64,000 nucleotides of DNA from JAKOUL01 sp035378845 (GCA_035378845.1 DAOSUP010000006.1:1-64000), one strand, 5' to 3'; shown: positions 47,326 to 58,401, counted from the first letter of the stretch. Notes: generated by a model from the sequence alone, not told the origin. Translations and numbers: made by a program.

Positions 47326-47998
47326 ATATTATTATGAAGAAGGAATAATTTTGAATAGGAAAAAGGTGGGAGACGGAGATTTATTGCTAAATGTCTATGG
47401 TAAGGGAAAAGGTAAATTTTGGGTAAAGGCACCAGGGGCATTAAAAATGAAGAATCGTTTAAGGGGACGTGTAGAAGTGCTTACTTATGGTAAAGGTTAT
47501 TTTGTTAACAGAAAAGAGCTTGATTTATTAGTAAATTGGCAGGTCTATGACCGTTTTTCAGATTTAAAAGATGATCTAAATAACTTCTTCTTGGTAGCAA
47601 AGTATATTGATCTATTTAATGAGAGTATTCCATTAGAAGTCAAAGATACAGAGGTTTTTAATCTTCTTTTAAGTTTTTTGCAGGTAAAAAAAGTTAACGG
47701 AAGCATAGGGAAAATTTTTCTACTTAAAATTTGGCAAAGATTAGGATTTTTGGCTCCATTTTCAGAGAAATGTGCTTCTTGTAATAAGGGTTTAAGTGAC
47801 TTTGTAGTCGTAGATTTTTTAGACAATAAGATATTTTGTAAGAATTGTGTTAGAAATGGGTTTGTTATACCGTTTGATGAGATAAAGAATTATAACAAGA
47901 TATTGGGAGAGCCTTTTGAAAAATTAATAAAAGAGGATTGGGAAAAAACTCCTATACAGGATGAGTTTTTTGATAAGATAAAAGAGAGGATATTTTAG
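47309..47998 (+). CDS. recO: DNA repair protein RecO
   Basis: A 229-residue recombination mediator. The N-terminal OB fold (YYYEEGIILNRKKVGDGD) is followed by a helical domain and a zinc-finger-like region with C153, C156 and two cysteines in IFCKNCVRNG. A TTG at 47351 has a better ribosome binding site, but it would remove the first OB-fold strand, so the ATG at 47309 is kept. Upstream of glyQ, as in many Firmicutes. Confidence 0.9.
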   Translation: MGLENRYYYEEGIILNRKKVGDGDLLLNVYGKGKGKFWVKAPGALKMKNRLRGRVEVLTYGKGYFVNRKELDLLVNWQVYDRFSDLKDDLNNFFLVAKYIDLFNESIPLEVKDTEVFNLLLSFLQVKKVNGSIGKIFLLKIWQRLGFLAPFSEKCASCNKGLSDFVVVDFLDNKIFCKNCVRNGFVIPFDEIKNYNKILGEPFEKLIKEDWEKTPIQDEFFDKIKERIF

Positions 47999-48013
47999 GA
48001 GGGAGATAAAAGA

Positions 48014-48913
48014 ATGCTTTTTCAAGAGATCATATTTAAACTAAATGAATTCTGGCACAAACAAGGCTGTATTATTCAGCAACCGTATGATATTGAAGTT
48101 GGAGCTGGAACGATGAATCCCGCAACTTTTTTTAGAGTTTTAGGACCAGAACCATGGAATGTAGCATATGTAGAGCCTTCAAGACGTCCTACTGATGGGA
48201 GATATGGCGAAAATCCAAATCGTCTCCAGCATTACTATCAATATCAAGTAATCTTAAAGCCATCTCCTTCTAATGTCCAAGAGATTTATATTGATAGTTT
48301 ACGATATTTAGGGATAGATATAGAGAAGCATGATATTAGGTTCGTAGAAGATAACTGGGAGTCTCCAACCTTAGGAGCATGGGGAATAGGTTGGGAAGTT
48401 TGGTTAGATGGAATGGAGATTACTCAGTTTACCTATTTCCAGCAGTGTGGTGGCTTTGATTTATTTCCTATTTCTGCAGAGATTACCTATGGGCTTGAAA
48501 GAATAACAATGTATATTCAAGGTGTAGATGATTTTAAAGATATTTTATGGCAAGATAATATTACTTATGGTGATGTGCATCTTCAAAGCGAGATAGAAAA
48601 TTGTAAATATAATTTTGAACTGGCAGATATAGAAAGACTTAGGTTGCTTTTTAATGAGTATGAAAAAGAATCGGAACGATTATTAAATGAAGGACTAACC
48701 TTTCCTGCCTATGATTATGTCTTAAAATGTTCTCATACTTTCAACTTACTTGATGCGAGAGGGGCTATAAGTGTAGTTCAGAGGTCACAGTATATTTCAA
48801 GGATAAGAAGACTCGCTGCTAAAGCCGCAGAAAATTATTTGAAAAGTAGAGAAACTTTAGGTTTTCCACTTTTAAAGAAAACGGTAAGAAGGGAGGAAAA
48901 AAATTTTGCATAG
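48014..48913 (+). CDS. glyQ: Glycyl-tRNA synthetase, alpha subunit
   Basis: The catalytic subunit of the bacterial alpha2beta2 enzyme, 299 residues. Class II motifs include [17 protein letters not shown] near the start, [19 protein letters not shown] and the motif-3 region with TYGLERI. ATG is preceded by AGGAGGGAG. Overlaps glyS by 8 bases. No T-box leader lies upstream, because recO ends 15 bases before. Confidence 0.97.
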   Translation: MLFQEIIFKLNEFWHKQGCIIQQPYDIEVGAGTMNPATFFRVLGPEPWNVAYVEPSRRPTDGRYGENPNRLQHYYQYQVILKPSPSNVQEIYIDSLRYLGIDIEKHDIRFVEDNWESPTLGAWGIGWEVWLDGMEITQFTYFQQCGGFDLFPISAEITYGLERITMYIQGVDDFKDILWQDNITYGDVHLQSEIENCKYNFELADIERLRLLFNEYEKESERLLNEGLTFPAYDYVLKCSHTFNLLDARGAISVVQRSQYISRIRRLAAKAAENYLKSRETLGFPLLKKTVRREEKNFA

Positions 48914-50978
48914 GGATCTATTATTAGAAATTGGAACTGAAGAAATGCCTGCATCTTTTTTAGAGCCTGCTTTAAATCAAATGAAAAATATCACAATTAA
49001 TTTTCTCTCTTCAAATCTTCTTGATTATAAAGATGTAAAAGTATGGGCAACCCCAAGAAGACTTGTAATTTATATAGAAGATCTTTTTGAGACTCAAGAA
49101 TCTCAAGAAGAAGAGATTAGAGGTCCTGCAGCACATGTGGGTTATAAAGATGGAAGTTGGACTGAACCTGCTAAAAAGTTTGCAGAACAATATAAGGTAT
49201 CTCTAAGTGACCTATATATAGGAGAAACTCTAAAAGGTAAGTATATTTTTTTGAAAAAAAGGATTGAGGGTAAAAATACCTCTCAGATTATCCCTAATTT
49301 TGTTGTAGATCTTCTTCAAAATCTTCGTTTTCCTAAGATGATGCAATGGGGAAATATAAAATTTACTTTTGGAAGACCTATAAGATGGTTAATAGTCCTT
49401 TTTGGTGATGAGTTAATTCCTGTTGAGGTTGCAGGTGTAAAGTCCTCTAAGTTTTCAAGATCTCCAAGATTTTTGTCTGATAAGAATATTGAGATAAAAG
49501 ATGCAAAATCGTATCTTACTACTATGCGTGAGAATTTTGTGATAGTAGACCATGAAGAGAGAAAAAAAGAGATATTAAAACAAATAGATGAGATAGCACA
49601 GGAAAATATGTGTAATTTGGTCTATGATTCAGGATTATTAGATGAAGTTAACTTCTTAGTAGAATATCCTACTGCTCTTTTAGGTAGATTTGACAAAAAA
49701 TACTTAGAACTTCCTGAAATTGTCTTAGAAGTAACCTTAGAGAAGAAACAAAGATACTTTCCTTTGAGAGAAAAAGATAATAAATTTTCTAATAAATTCA
49801 TAGTTATTAGAAATGGAACAGACAAATACAGTGAGATAGTTATTCAAGGAAATGAAAAGGTTGTTAAAGCAAGACTTGAGGATGCAGAATACTACTTTAA
49901 TGAAGATAAAAAAATACCTTTAGAAGAATATAATGAAAAACTTGAGGGCATTATATTTCAAGAAAGCTTAGGATCTATAAAAGATAAAGTTGAAAGAGTA
50001 AGAAAAATAATTGAGGAATTGGTCCAAAAACTTTCTCTCTCGGAAGAAGAAAGAAATATTCTTTTAAGAGCAGTAGATCTATATAAAGCAGATCTTGGAA
50101 CCTTAATGGTAAGCGAGTATCCTGAGCTTCATGGAATAATGGGAGGAATATATGCAAAGATTTCAGGAGAAAAAAAGCCTGTTCCAGAGGTAATTGGAGA
50201 GTATATATACCCGAGGACGGCAGATGATAAATTGCCATCTCTCATTCTTTCTGCTTTTCTTGGGATTGCAGATAGGATAGATAGTCTTACAGGATATTTT
50301 GCTTTAGATCTTTTTCCTACAGGATCCGAGGATCCTATTGGACTTAGAAGATTAATCGTCGGGCTCTTAAAGATTTTTTGGGAGATGGAAATTCCTTTGA
50401 ATTTAAGGGATCTGTTTGAATACTCTTGGATGGTTTATAACTTTCCTGAGGATAAGAAGGATAGGTTAGAGAAGGGATATAGTTTTATACAGCAAAGACT
50501 AAGAAATATGCTTTTAGATAGGAAGTATCCTCAAGATGTAATAGATAGTGTATTAAGCATAGGATACGACCCAGTTTGGAAAACTAAGAATAGATTTAAT
50601 TTTATCTTAGAACTAAAAAATCATCCTTCTTTTGATGCTATAAATACTGCTTTTAATAGATTATACAGAATACTTCCTAAGGATTATGAGTCAAATAGTA
50701 TAGAGATAGATTCCTTTTCTCTTCCTTATGAAAGAGAATTATATAAAGCTTTCGTTGAGCTAAAGAAAGACCTTGAAGAGGATATATGGAATGGAAATTA
50801 TAAGATCTTAATATCTAATGAGAAATTTTTTAAAATGCCAGAGTTAATAGAAGAGTTTTTTGACAATGTATTAGTTATGTCTCCCGTTGAAAAGGAGAAA
50901 GAGAATAGATTATCTCTTCTCTTTGATATCAAAAACTTTTTATGGGAGATTTGTGATTGGAGTAAACTTTCAAAGTGA
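48906..50978 (+). CDS. glyS: Glycyl-tRNA synthetase, beta subunit
   Basis: The 690-residue tRNA-binding subunit. Hallmarks are [18 protein letters not shown] at the N-terminus, [31 protein letters not shown], an HD-like region ([20 protein letters not shown]) and a C-terminal anticodon-binding domain. It starts at TTG 48906 inside the end of glyQ, with GGGAGG a few bases upstream. Followed by the ppdK promoter. Confidence 0.96.
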   Translation: MHRDLLLEIGTEEMPASFLEPALNQMKNITINFLSSNLLDYKDVKVWATPRRLVIYIEDLFETQESQEEEIRGPAAHVGYKDGSWTEPAKKFAEQYKVSLSDLYIGETLKGKYIFLKKRIEGKNTSQIIPNFVVDLLQNLRFPKMMQWGNIKFTFGRPIRWLIVLFGDELIPVEVAGVKSSKFSRSPRFLSDKNIEIKDAKSYLTTMRENFVIVDHEERKKEILKQIDEIAQENMCNLVYDSGLLDEVNFLVEYPTALLGRFDKKYLELPEIVLEVTLEKKQRYFPLREKDNKFSNKFIVIRNGTDKYSEIVIQGNEKVVKARLEDAEYYFNEDKKIPLEEYNEKLEGIIFQESLGSIKDKVERVRKIIEELVQKLSLSEEERNILLRAVDLYKADLGTLMVSEYPELHGIMGGIYAKISGEKKPVPEVIGEYIYPRTADDKLPSLILSAFLGIADRIDSLTGYFALDLFPTGSEDPIGLRRLIVGLLKIFWEMEIPLNLRDLFEYSWMVYNFPEDKKDRLEKGYSFIQQRLRNMLLDRKYPQDVIDSVLSIGYDPVWKTKNRFNFILELKNHPSFDAINTAFNRLYRILPKDYESNSIEIDSFSLPYERELYKAFVELKKDLEEDIWNGNYKILISNEKFFKMPELIEEFFDNVLVMSPVEKEKENRLSLLFDIKNFLWEICDWSKLSK

Positions 50979-51015
50979 TTTTAAACTTTTATTAAAACCT
51001 CTCTATATAACTTTA

Positions 51016-51024
51016 TGGTATAAT
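51016..51024 (+). promoter_or_regulatory. Extended -10 promoter of ppdK
   Basis: TGG directly followed by TATAAT (51019-51024) forms an extended -10 element 48 bases before the ppdK ATG. No good -35 box is seen at 17 bases; TTAAAA near 50993 is the nearest. The glyS-ppdK gap of 93 bases holds nothing else recognisable. Confidence 0.6.
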
Positions 51025-51071
51025 TTCTAAGATAAGTTTAAAAAAATATAAAAGAGTAAGGAGGATGGGAT

Positions 51072-53741
51072 ATGTCAAAAAAGAGAGTATATTCATTTGA
51101 AGAGGCTGATGGTAAGAATCGTAATCTTTTTGGGGGAAAGGGTGCTGGTCTTGCAGATATGACAAAAGCAGGACTTCCAGTACCTCCAGGATTTATTATA
51201 ACCACTGATGTGTGTAAAGAATATCAGGAACTTGGTAAAAAACTTCCTGAAGGACTGATGGAAGAAGTTTTAGAGGCAATGAAGAAAATAGAAGAAAAGG
51301 TTGGCAAAAAGTTTGCAGATCCTTCCGATCCTCTTCTTGTATCTGTAAGATCTGGAGCCCCTATATCAATGCCAGGAATGATGGATACTATTCTTAACCT
51401 TGGTTTAAATGATGAGTCAGTTAAAGGGCTTGCTAAACAGAGTAACAATGAAAGATTTGCTTATGATTCTTATAGAAGATTCATTCAGATGTTTGGTAGT
51501 GTGGTACTTGGAATTTCTCATGAAAAATTTGAGGAAGTCTTAGACCATTATAAAAAACAGCAGGGAGTAAGGCTTGATAGTGAACTTACTGCTGAGACTC
51601 TCAAGGAAGTAGTAAAAGCTTATAAAGAACTTGTAAAGAAAGAGACTGGGAATGATTTCCCACAGGATCCTTATGAGCAGCTTGAAATGGCAATTCGTGC
51701 AGTATTTGAGTCTTGGAATAATGATAGAGCTATTACTTATAGAAAAATTCATAACATTCCAGAGACTCTGGGAACTGCAGTTAATATAGTAACTATGGTA
51801 TTTGGAAATATGGGTAATGATAGTGGTACTGGTGTAGCATTTACAAGGAACCCATCTACAGGTGAAAAGGAATTTTATGGTGAATATCTTACTAATGCTC
51901 AGGGAGAAGATGTAGTTGCAGGAATAAGAACACCTCAACCTATTTCAAAACTTGCTGAGGAGATGCCACAGGTTTATAAACAACTTCTTGAAGTAAGAGA
52001 TATGCTTGAGAAATACTATAGAGATGTTCAAGATATAGAGTTTACAATTGAAAGAGGAAAACTCTATATGCTTCAGACAAGAAATGCAAAAAGAACTGCA
52101 GCAGCTGCAGTTAAAATTGCAATAGATATGATGAAGGAAGGACTAATTAGTAAAGAAGAAGCTATTTTAAGAGTATCTCCCGAACAGATTAATCAGCTAT
52201 TACATGCTCAGATAGATCCTAATGCAAAGAAACAAGTTATAGCTAAAGGGCTTCCTGCTTCTCCAGGTGCTGCTGTTGGGAAAGTAGTATTTTCATCAAG
52301 AGAAGCTGAAAAAAGAGGAAAAGATGGAGAGAAGATAATCCTTGTAAGGCCAGAGACAACTCCTGATGATATAGGTGGACTTGCTGCTGCTCAAGGAGTA
52401 CTTACCAGTAGAGGTGGAATGACAAGCCATGCTGCAGTAGTAGCAAGAGGAATGGGTAAACCTGCAGTGGTAGGCTGTGAGTCTGTAAGAATTGATCTTG
52501 AGAAAGAAGAGTTTAAAGTGGGAGATTTAATAGTAAAGAAGGAGACTATAATTACCATAGATGGAACCACAGGAGAAGTAATACTTGGTGAAGCTCCTAT
52601 GATACCACCGAAGATGAGTGAAGAGCTTAAGGAACTTCTCTCTTTGGCAGATGAAATTAGAAAGATTGGAGTCAGAGCTAATGCAGATACACCACAAGAT
52701 GCTCAGAAAGCATTTGAATATGGTGCCGAAGGAATTGGACTTGCAAGGACTGAACATATGTTCTTAGGGAATAGATTACCATTGGTTCAAGAAATGATTC
52801 TTGCTGAAACCGAGGAAGAAAGAAGAAAAGCACTTGACAAACTTCTTCCTGTACAGAGGCAAGACTTTATCGGTCTATTCAAAGCAATGCAAGGAAGACC
52901 AGTAACAATTCGCTTGATTGACCCACCATTACATGAATTCTTGCCACCATTATTAGATCTTACAGTAGAGATAGAATTAATGAAGGCAAAGGGAGTTAGT
53001 GATAAAGAATTAGAGGAAAAAGAAAAATTGCTTGAAAAAGTAAAAGAACTTCATGAGTTTAACCCTATGATGGGATTTCGTGGCTGTAGATTAGGAATGA
53101 TCTATCCAGAAATCTTTGAAATGCAAGTAAGAGCAATTATGGAAGCTGCTGTGGCAGTAGCAAAAGAGGGGCTTCCTGTAAAACCTGAGATTATGATACC
53201 TGTTGTGGCTTTAGAGTCTGAGATGGAGGTATTAGGAGATCTTATCCATAAGATAGCTAAAGAAGTTCTTTCAGAGAATAATGTGGATGTTGAATATAAA
53301 ATAGGAACTATGATTGAAGTTCCAAGGGCAACTATTATAGCAGATAAGTTAGCTCAGACTGCAGAATTCTTCTCTTTTGGAACAAACGACTTAACACAAA
53401 TGAGTTTTGCCTTTAGCCGTGATGATGCAGAAGGAAAATTCTTAGGTAAATATAGAGATAAAGGTTATATTGAAGAGGATCCTTTTGAACATCTGGATAC
53501 CGAAGGTGTTGGAGAATTAATGAAGATTGCAGTACAAAAAGGTAGAAGTACAAGACCAGATTTGAAGATTGGAATCTGTGGTGAACATGGTGGAGATCCA
53601 AAATCTATTGAGTTCTGTTACCTAATTGGTTTGAACTATGTAAGTTGTTCACCATTCAGAGTACCTGTTGCAAGGCTTGCAGCAGCACAAGCTACACTAA
53701 AGTATCAAAAGAAGATGGAGTTTGTAGATAGAACTGTATAG
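51072..53741 (+). CDS. ppdK: Pyruvate, phosphate dikinase
   Basis: Interconverts pyruvate, ATP and phosphate with PEP, AMP and pyrophosphate. The 889 residues comprise an N-terminal ATP-grasp domain (FGGKGAGLADMTKAGLPVPPGF), the phospho-carrier histidine H453 in GGMTSHAAVVARGMGKP, and a C-terminal PEP barrel with C836 in GICGEHGGDP. Full length and intact. Anaerobic thermophiles often use it as a pyrophosphate-saving glycolytic enzyme. Own promoter and a strong AAGGAGG ribosome binding site, with a G-rich hairpin after the stop. Confidence 0.97.
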   Translation: MSKKRVYSFEEADGKNRNLFGGKGAGLADMTKAGLPVPPGFIITTDVCKEYQELGKKLPEGLMEEVLEAMKKIEEKVGKKFADPSDPLLVSVRSGAPISMPGMMDTILNLGLNDESVKGLAKQSNNERFAYDSYRRFIQMFGSVVLGISHEKFEEVLDHYKKQQGVRLDSELTAETLKEVVKAYKELVKKETGNDFPQDPYEQLEMAIRAVFESWNNDRAITYRKIHNIPETLGTAVNIVTMVFGNMGNDSGTGVAFTRNPSTGEKEFYGEYLTNAQGEDVVAGIRTPQPISKLAEEMPQVYKQLLEVRDMLEKYYRDVQDIEFTIERGKLYMLQTRNAKRTAAAAVKIAIDMMKEGLISKEEAILRVSPEQINQLLHAQIDPNAKKQVIAKGLPASPGAAVGKVVFSSREAEKRGKDGEKIILVRPETTPDDIGGLAAAQGVLTSRGGMTSHAAVVARGMGKPAVVGCESVRIDLEKEEFKVGDLIVKKETIITIDGTTGEVILGEAPMIPPKMSEELKELLSLADEIRKIGVRANADTPQDAQKAFEYGAEGIGLARTEHMFLGNRLPLVQEMILAETEEERRKALDKLLPVQRQDFIGLFKAMQGRPVTIRLIDPPLHEFLPPLLDLTVEIELMKAKGVSDKELEEKEKLLEKVKELHEFNPMMGFRGCRLGMIYPEIFEMQVRAIMEAAVAVAKEGLPVKPEIMIPVVALESEMEVLGDLIHKIAKEVLSENNVDVEYKIGTMIEVPRATIIADKLAQTAEFFSFGTNDLTQMSFAFSRDDAEGKFLGKYRDKGYIEEDPFEHLDTEGVGELMKIAVQKGRSTRPDLKIGICGEHGGDPKSIEFCYLIGLNYVSCSPFRVPVARLAAAQATLKYQKKMEFVDRTV

Positions 53742-53756
53742 TGAGGTGATATTTTT

Positions 53757-53780
53757 AGGGAGGGGAATTATCCCCTCCCT
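53757..53780 (+). terminator. Hairpin after ppdK, abutting the dgt start
   Basis: AGGGAGGGGA (53757-53766) pairs with TCCCCTCCCT (53771-53780) around loop ATTA. It is followed by the dgt ATG instead of a T run, so it may not be a standard terminator. Its first arm is the only G-rich sequence that could act as ribosome binding site for dgt. Confidence 0.55.
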
Positions 53781-54824
53781 ATGAAGATGTTAGTTAGAGA
53801 GAAAATAGAAGAAAGAGAAAAATATTTCCTTTCACCATTTGCAACTCTGAGTAGTAATAGCAAAGGGAGAGCTCTCCCTGAAGAAGAATGTCCTATTAGA
53901 ACATGTTTTCAAAGAGACAGAGACAGAATTATCCATTCCAAAGCTTTTCGGAGATTAAAACATAAAACCCAAGTCTTTGTTGCACCAGAAGGAGATCATT
54001 ATAGAACTCGTTTAACTCATACTCTTGAGGTCTCTCAAATTGCAAGAACTATTGCAAGAGCTCTTTCTCTAAATGAAGATCTTACAGAAGCTATAGCTTT
54101 GGGACATGATTTAGGGCATACTCCTTTTGGACATATGGGAGAAGATATACTTGATGAAATTTCTAAATCATATGGGGCTCCAGGATTTTCTCATGCTGAA
54201 CAGAGTTTAAGAGTAGTAGATAAATTAGAAAGAGATGGTATGGGACTTAATCTGACTTATGAAGTTAGGCAAGGTATACTCCAGCATAGTAAAGGTCAAA
54301 AAGATCTTAGAGTCTGTTTTAGTGAAAGAGTTTGTGATACTTTAGAGGCAGAAATTGTTAGAATTTCAGATGTGATTGCCTATTTAAACCATGATCTTGA
54401 TGATGCCTTGAGAGCTGGTGTTATAAAGGAAGAGAGTATTCCTAAAAAAGTAGTAAAAGTTTTAGGAGAAACTCATAGGGAGAGAATAAATAGTATGGTG
54501 CAGAACTTAGTATATAATAGTCTAAACTCGGAAAATTTAAAATTTGAATATGAAGTATTGGATGCCATGGAGGAATTAAGGAATTTTTTGTATGAAACCT
54601 TATATGTAAATCCACAGGTAAAATCTGAAAATGAAAGAGTGAAATTGCTTCTCACAGGACTTTTTGAATATTTTATGAAAAATCCGCGTAAACTTTCTCC
54701 TAATCTTCCTAAGGAAGATAATATTATAATAAGAATAAGAGATTTTTTAGCTGGAATGACTGACAGTTATGCTATTGAACTATATGAAAGTATATTTATC
54801 CCTAAGCCATGGAGGTCTTTCTAA
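53781..54824 (+). CDS. dgt: Deoxyguanosinetriphosphate triphosphohydrolase-like protein
   Basis: An HD-domain dNTPase of 347 residues. Metal ligands are in HTLEVSQIARTIARAL and LGHDLGHTPFGHMGED (about 105-130). The front motif RDRDRIIHSKAFRRLKHKTQVF is typical of the dGTPase-like type 2 group. ATG at 53781 or 53787 could be the start; neither has a free ribosome binding site because the preceding G-rich arm is in a hairpin. It overlaps dnaG by one base, as in many Firmicutes. Confidence 0.92.
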   Translation: MKMLVREKIEEREKYFLSPFATLSSNSKGRALPEEECPIRTCFQRDRDRIIHSKAFRRLKHKTQVFVAPEGDHYRTRLTHTLEVSQIARTIARALSLNEDLTEAIALGHDLGHTPFGHMGEDILDEISKSYGAPGFSHAEQSLRVVDKLERDGMGLNLTYEVRQGILQHSKGQKDLRVCFSERVCDTLEAEIVRISDVIAYLNHDLDDALRAGVIKEESIPKKVVKVLGETHRERINSMVQNLVYNSLNSENLKFEYEVLDAMEELRNFLYETLYVNPQVKSENERVKLLLTGLFEYFMKNPRKLSPNLPKEDNIIIRIRDFLAGMTDSYAIELYESIFIPKPWRSF

Positions 54825-56560
54825 TGGCATTAGAAGATTTTGTAGAGGATGTTAAGCAGAGAATAAATATAGTGGATATAATATCTCGTTATGTGAATCT
54901 AAGGAAATCTGGGAAAAATTACGTAGGTCTATGTCCATTTCATCAAGAAAAAACTCCTTCTTTTTATGTAAACCCAGATAAAGGGCTTTATCATTGTTTT
55001 GGTTGTGGAGCTTCAGGTGACGTTTTTTCATTTCTTTTAAATTATAGGAATATAACTTTTATGGAAGCTTTAGAGGAACTTGCTCATGAGGTAGGATTAG
55101 AACTTCCAAAGAGGGAAGATAAGAGAGCTTCAGAAGAGAATATAATATTAGAGATAAATAAAGCAGTAGCCAACTTTTACAATCTTTTTCTAAATAGTAA
55201 ATATGGGGCAGAAGGCAAATTATATTTAAAAAAAAGAAATATCTCCGTAGAGACTCAAGAGAAATTTTTATTGGGATTTGCCCCTAAAAATCCAGCTCTA
55301 CTTTTCAAGTATCTTCAGAGGAAAGGATTTTCTGAAGAAGATATTATTGATGCAAAAGTACTTTATAAAGTTAAAGATGAGTGGAAAGATCCTTTTGGAG
55401 GGAGAATTATATTCCCTATAACGAATTCCCGAGGGAAAATAATAGGATTTGGAGCGAGGACAATTACAAATGAAGAGCCAAAATATTTGAACTCTTCTGA
55501 AAATAAGGTTTTTAACAAAAGTGAGAATTTATATGCCTTATTTCAGGCTAAAGATAGCTTAAAGAGAGAAAGCGAAGCTATTCTTGTAGAAGGATATATG
55601 GATGCAATTTCTCTTCATCAGGCAAAAATAAATAATGTAGTTGCTTCTTTAGGAACATCACTTACATCTTCTCAAGCAAAATTATTAAGGAATTATGTTA
55701 AAAAAGTAATTTTATGTTATGATCAAGATTATGCAGGAATTCAAGCTGGAAAAAGAGCATTGTCACTTCTTGAGTTAGAAGGTCTTGATGTCTACTGGCT
55801 TTCTTTACCTAAGGAAGTAAAAGATCCTGATGAATTTATTCAAAAATATTCCAAAGATGAGTTTTTAAAACTAATAAAAGAAAGTAAACCCTCCTTAGAT
55901 TTTCTTGTGGAGTATACATTAAATCTGCCTATAACTTTTCAAGAAAAATTAGAAGAGATAATTGAAATATTGACATCTTCAATTCTTCGTAGTAAAAATA
56001 TACTTGTCAAGCAAGAAAAAGTGAAACAATACGTGCCATTTATCAGCAGTAAGTTGGGAGTACCTGAAGAAGGACTTCAAAAGGAGATACAAGCAAGACT
56101 TTTTTCTGAGAAGCTTCCAGCTGAAAAAAAGAAAATACAAATTACAAGATATTTTGGAGTTTCTCATACTGAAGAAGCGCTTTTGGGATTGATTCTGTTA
56201 AATGTAGAAGATACTTACATTAAAAGTATGAGTCCAGAGGATTTTTCCTTCCCTTTATACCAAGAGGTATTAAAGAAATGGAGAGTTTGGGATAAAGAAA
56301 AAGGATTAGAAGATTTTTTGAGTCAATGGGATGAGGAGCAAAGAATTTTGATTGAAAGAGCAATTTCGTCAGGAGAAGAGTTTAAAAGTCAGGAAGAAAT
56401 GATTCCCTTTTTATGGGAGCATTTTCAAAAGTTAAAAATAAAAAAAGAAATTAATAAATTATTAGAAGAACTCTCAAAAGAATCTTTAGATCATGAGAAA
56501 GAAAAAGGAATAATGGAAGAAATTTATTTTTTGAGGAGTCTTTTAGAAGTAGAGGAATAA
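54824..56560 (+). CDS. dnaG: DNA primase DnaG
   Basis: Makes RNA primers for replication. The 578 residues contain a zinc-binding domain with C37, H40, C58 and C61 (CPFHQEK and YHCFGCG), and a TOPRIM domain with [12 protein letters not shown] and [10 protein letters not shown]-terminal helicase-interacting region follows. An ATG at 54809 belongs to the ribosome binding site context (GGAGGT at 54811-54816); ATG 54824 with 7-base spacing gives [12 protein letters not shown]. Part of a dgt-dnaG-rpoD operon. Confidence 0.96.
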   Translation: MALEDFVEDVKQRINIVDIISRYVNLRKSGKNYVGLCPFHQEKTPSFYVNPDKGLYHCFGCGASGDVFSFLLNYRNITFMEALEELAHEVGLELPKREDKRASEENIILEINKAVANFYNLFLNSKYGAEGKLYLKKRNISVETQEKFLLGFAPKNPALLFKYLQRKGFSEEDIIDAKVLYKVKDEWKDPFGGRIIFPITNSRGKIIGFGARTITNEEPKYLNSSENKVFNKSENLYALFQAKDSLKRESEAILVEGYMDAISLHQAKINNVVASLGTSLTSSQAKLLRNYVKKVILCYDQDYAGIQAGKRALSLLELEGLDVYWLSLPKEVKDPDEFIQKYSKDEFLKLIKESKPSLDFLVEYTLNLPITFQEKLEEIIEILTSSILRSKNILVKQEKVKQYVPFISSKLGVPEEGLQKEIQARLFSEKLPAEKKKIQITRYFGVSHTEEALLGLILLNVEDTYIKSMSPEDFSFPLYQEVLKKWRVWDKEKGLEDFLSQWDEEQRILIERAISSGEEFKSQEEMIPFLWEHFQKLKIKKEINKLLEELSKESLDHEKEKGIMEEIYFLRSLLEVEE

Positions 56561-56579
56561 ATTTTTAAGAGGAGATGAT

Positions 56580-57608
56580 TTGGAGATGGCTAAGAAGAAG
56601 ACTAAAAAGGTAACTCCACAAGAAGTTCTTATGGAGTTTCCATATCCTGAAGAGCATATAGAGGAAGTAGAAGATTTCCTTGAGGATCATGAACTTATAG
56701 ATGGAGATCTACTTGCAGATATAAAGGAAGATGAAATTGTAGAGCCTACAGAAGAAGGTTTAGAGATTCCTGAAGAGATAGAATTAGATGATCCAGTAAA
56801 AATGTACCTTAAGGAGATAGGGAAGATCCCTTTACTTACTCCTGAAGAGGAGGTTGAGCTTGCAAAAAGAGTAGAACAGGGAGATGAAGAGGCAAAAAAG
56901 AAACTTATTGAGGCAAATTTGCGTTTAGTGGTTAGTGTAGCTAAGAGATATATTGGAAGAGGACTTTTATTCTTAGATTTGATACAAGAAGGAAATCTTG
57001 GACTAATAAAAGCTGTGGAGAAATTTGATTGGAGAAAAGGATATAAATTTTCTACCTACGCTACCTGGTGGATAAGACAAGCAATTACAAGAGCTATCGC
57101 TGACCAGGCAAGGACTATAAGGATTCCAGTTCATATGGTAGAGACTATGAATAAGATTCATAAAGTAACAAGACAGCTAACTCAGGAGCTCGGGAGAAAA
57201 CCTACAGAAGAAGAAATTGCTGAAAAATCAGGGCTTCCTGTAGAAAGGATAAGAGAGATAAGCATGATGGGGCAAGAGCCTCTGTCTTTGGAGATGCCTG
57301 TGGGAGAAGACGAAGATAATCATTTAGCAGATTTTGTAGAAAATAAAGGATTAAGCCCTGCTGATGTATCAATACAAAAGTCTTTGAAAAAAGATATAGA
57401 AGAACTTCTCAATGAACTTTCTGAGAGGGAAAGAGAAATTCTAAAGTTAAGATTTGGATTAGAGGATAATCAGCCAAGAACTTTAGAAGAAGTGGGAAAA
57501 CTGTTTAATGTAACCAGAGAAAGAATTAGGCAGATAGAGGCTAAAGCTCTAAGGAGACTTCGTCATCCAAGTAGGAGTAAGAAGATAAAAGATTATTTAG
57601 AAGAATAA
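56580..57608 (+). CDS. rpoD: RNA polymerase primary sigma factor (sigma-70/SigA)
   Basis: A 342-residue housekeeping sigma factor. An acidic N-terminus (about 1-70) replaces a long region 1.1. Region 1.2 is [18 protein letters not shown], and regions 2.1-2.4 include [20 protein letters not shown] in two halves around the conserved WW. Region 4 ends with [24 protein letters not shown]. The start is TTG 56580 (5-base spacing from GGAG) or ATG 56586 (11 bases); they differ by two residues. It follows dnaG, the classic macromolecular synthesis order. Confidence 0.96.
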   Translation: MEMAKKKTKKVTPQEVLMEFPYPEEHIEEVEDFLEDHELIDGDLLADIKEDEIVEPTEEGLEIPEEIELDDPVKMYLKEIGKIPLLTPEEEVELAKRVEQGDEEAKKKLIEANLRLVVSVAKRYIGRGLLFLDLIQEGNLGLIKAVEKFDWRKGYKFSTYATWWIRQAITRAIADQARTIRIPVHMVETMNKIHKVTRQLTQELGRKPTEEEIAEKSGLPVERIREISMMGQEPLSLEMPVGEDEDNHLADFVENKGLSPADVSIQKSLKKDIEELLNELSEREREILKLRFGLEDNQPRTLEEVGKLFNVTRERIRQIEAKALRRLRHPSRSKKIKDYLEE

Positions 57609-57617
57609 GAATATTTC

Positions 57618-57626
57618 AAGGAGGTG
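57618..57626 (+). promoter_or_regulatory. Ribosome binding site of infC
   Basis: AAGGAGGTG is a near-perfect anti-16S match. The GTG inside it cannot be both the binding site and the start codon. The codon at the ideal distance is ATA 57633. Confidence 0.8.
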
Positions 57627-57632
57627 TTTTCT

Positions 57633-58187
57633 ATAGAGAAAGAATACAGAGTCAATGAGAAGATTAGAGCACGGGAGGTAAGAGTTGTAGGAGAAGATGG
57701 AAATCAGTTTGGAGTAATGCCTATTGAACAAGCATTGAAAATTGCAAGAGAGCAAAATTTAGATTTAGTGGAGGTAGCTCCTAATGTAAATCCTCCTGTG
57801 TGTAAGATAATGGATTATGGAAAGTTCAAGTATGAATTAACAAGAAAAGAGAAAGAAGCAAAGAAAAATCAAAAAGTAGGTACAGAGGTAAAAGAGATAA
57901 AGATGAGACCTAATATTGAAGAACATGATTATCAGGTGAAATTAAGAAAAATCAGAGAGTTTTTAGAGAAAGGATATAAAGTAAGATTGGTAATTCTTTT
58001 CAAGGGTAGACAGTTGATTTATAACGAGTGGGGTGATAAACTTTTAGAAAGAGTTTTGCAAGATATATCTGATTTAGGTGTGGCTGATAAAAAAGGACAA
58101 CAAATGGGGATGGCAATGGTAAGTATACTTGTACCTAAAAAATCTTTATCTAAAAAAGCTGTATTAGAGGAGGTAAAAAATGAGTAA
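57633..58187 (+). CDS. infC: Translation initiation factor IF-3 (probable ATA start)
   Basis: IF-3 binds the 30S subunit and rejects wrong start codons. The protein of about 184 residues has the N-domain [18 protein letters not shown], the linker [16 protein letters not shown] and C-domain [21 protein letters not shown]. No ATG, GTG or TTG lies at a sensible distance from the ribosome binding site; ATA 57633 is 8 bases downstream of GGAGG. infC in other bacteria uses AUU and similar codons for autoregulation. First gene of infC-rpmI-rplT. Confidence 0.93.
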   Translation: MEKEYRVNEKIRAREVRVVGEDGNQFGVMPIEQALKIAREQNLDLVEVAPNVNPPVCKIMDYGKFKYELTRKEKEAKKNQKVGTEVKEIKMRPNIEEHDYQVKLRKIREFLEKGYKVRLVILFKGRQLIYNEWGDKLLERVLQDISDLGVADKKGQQMGMAMVSILVPKKSLSKKAVLEEVKNE

Positions 58188-58374
58188 ATTAAAGACAAGG
58201 TCTTCTGCAGCAAAGAGATTTAAAATTACTGCTACTGGAAAGATTCTTCATAAGAAAGCAGGAAAGGGGCATCATTTGAGTATAAAGTCTTCCTCAAGGA
58301 AAAGAAGACTTAGTATTCCTGCTGAGATTAAAAAAGTAGATCGAAAGAAGATTGAAAAAACTTTACCAATATAA
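58180..58374 (+). CDS. rpmI: 50S ribosomal protein L35
   Basis: A 64-residue basic protein with [20 protein letters not shown] at the N-terminus and [15 protein letters not shown] in the middle, matching L35. It overlaps infC by 8 bases with GGAGGT placed in the infC tail. rplT follows after 27 bases, the universal infC-rpmI-rplT arrangement. Confidence 0.96.
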   Translation: MSKLKTRSSAAKRFKITATGKILHKKAGKGHHLSIKSSSRKRRLSIPAEIKKVDRKKIEKTLPI

Positions 58375-58401
58375 TCTATAAAGAATAGGGAGAGAAGAGC
58401 A

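Noticed and set aside
47351..47998. TTG 47351 as the recO start, with AAGGA upstream
   Set aside because: It would remove the first strand of the OB fold (YYYEEGIIL), which RecO proteins keep.
47999..48013. T-box leader before glyQ
   Set aside because: Only 15 bases separate recO from glyQ; no leader can fit. The same holds for pheS, which overlaps the gene before it.
51540..51938. 132-codon minus-strand frame inside ppdK
   Set aside because: Rich in Cys, Tyr, Ser and Ile in a way typical of antisense translation; ppdK is intact across it.
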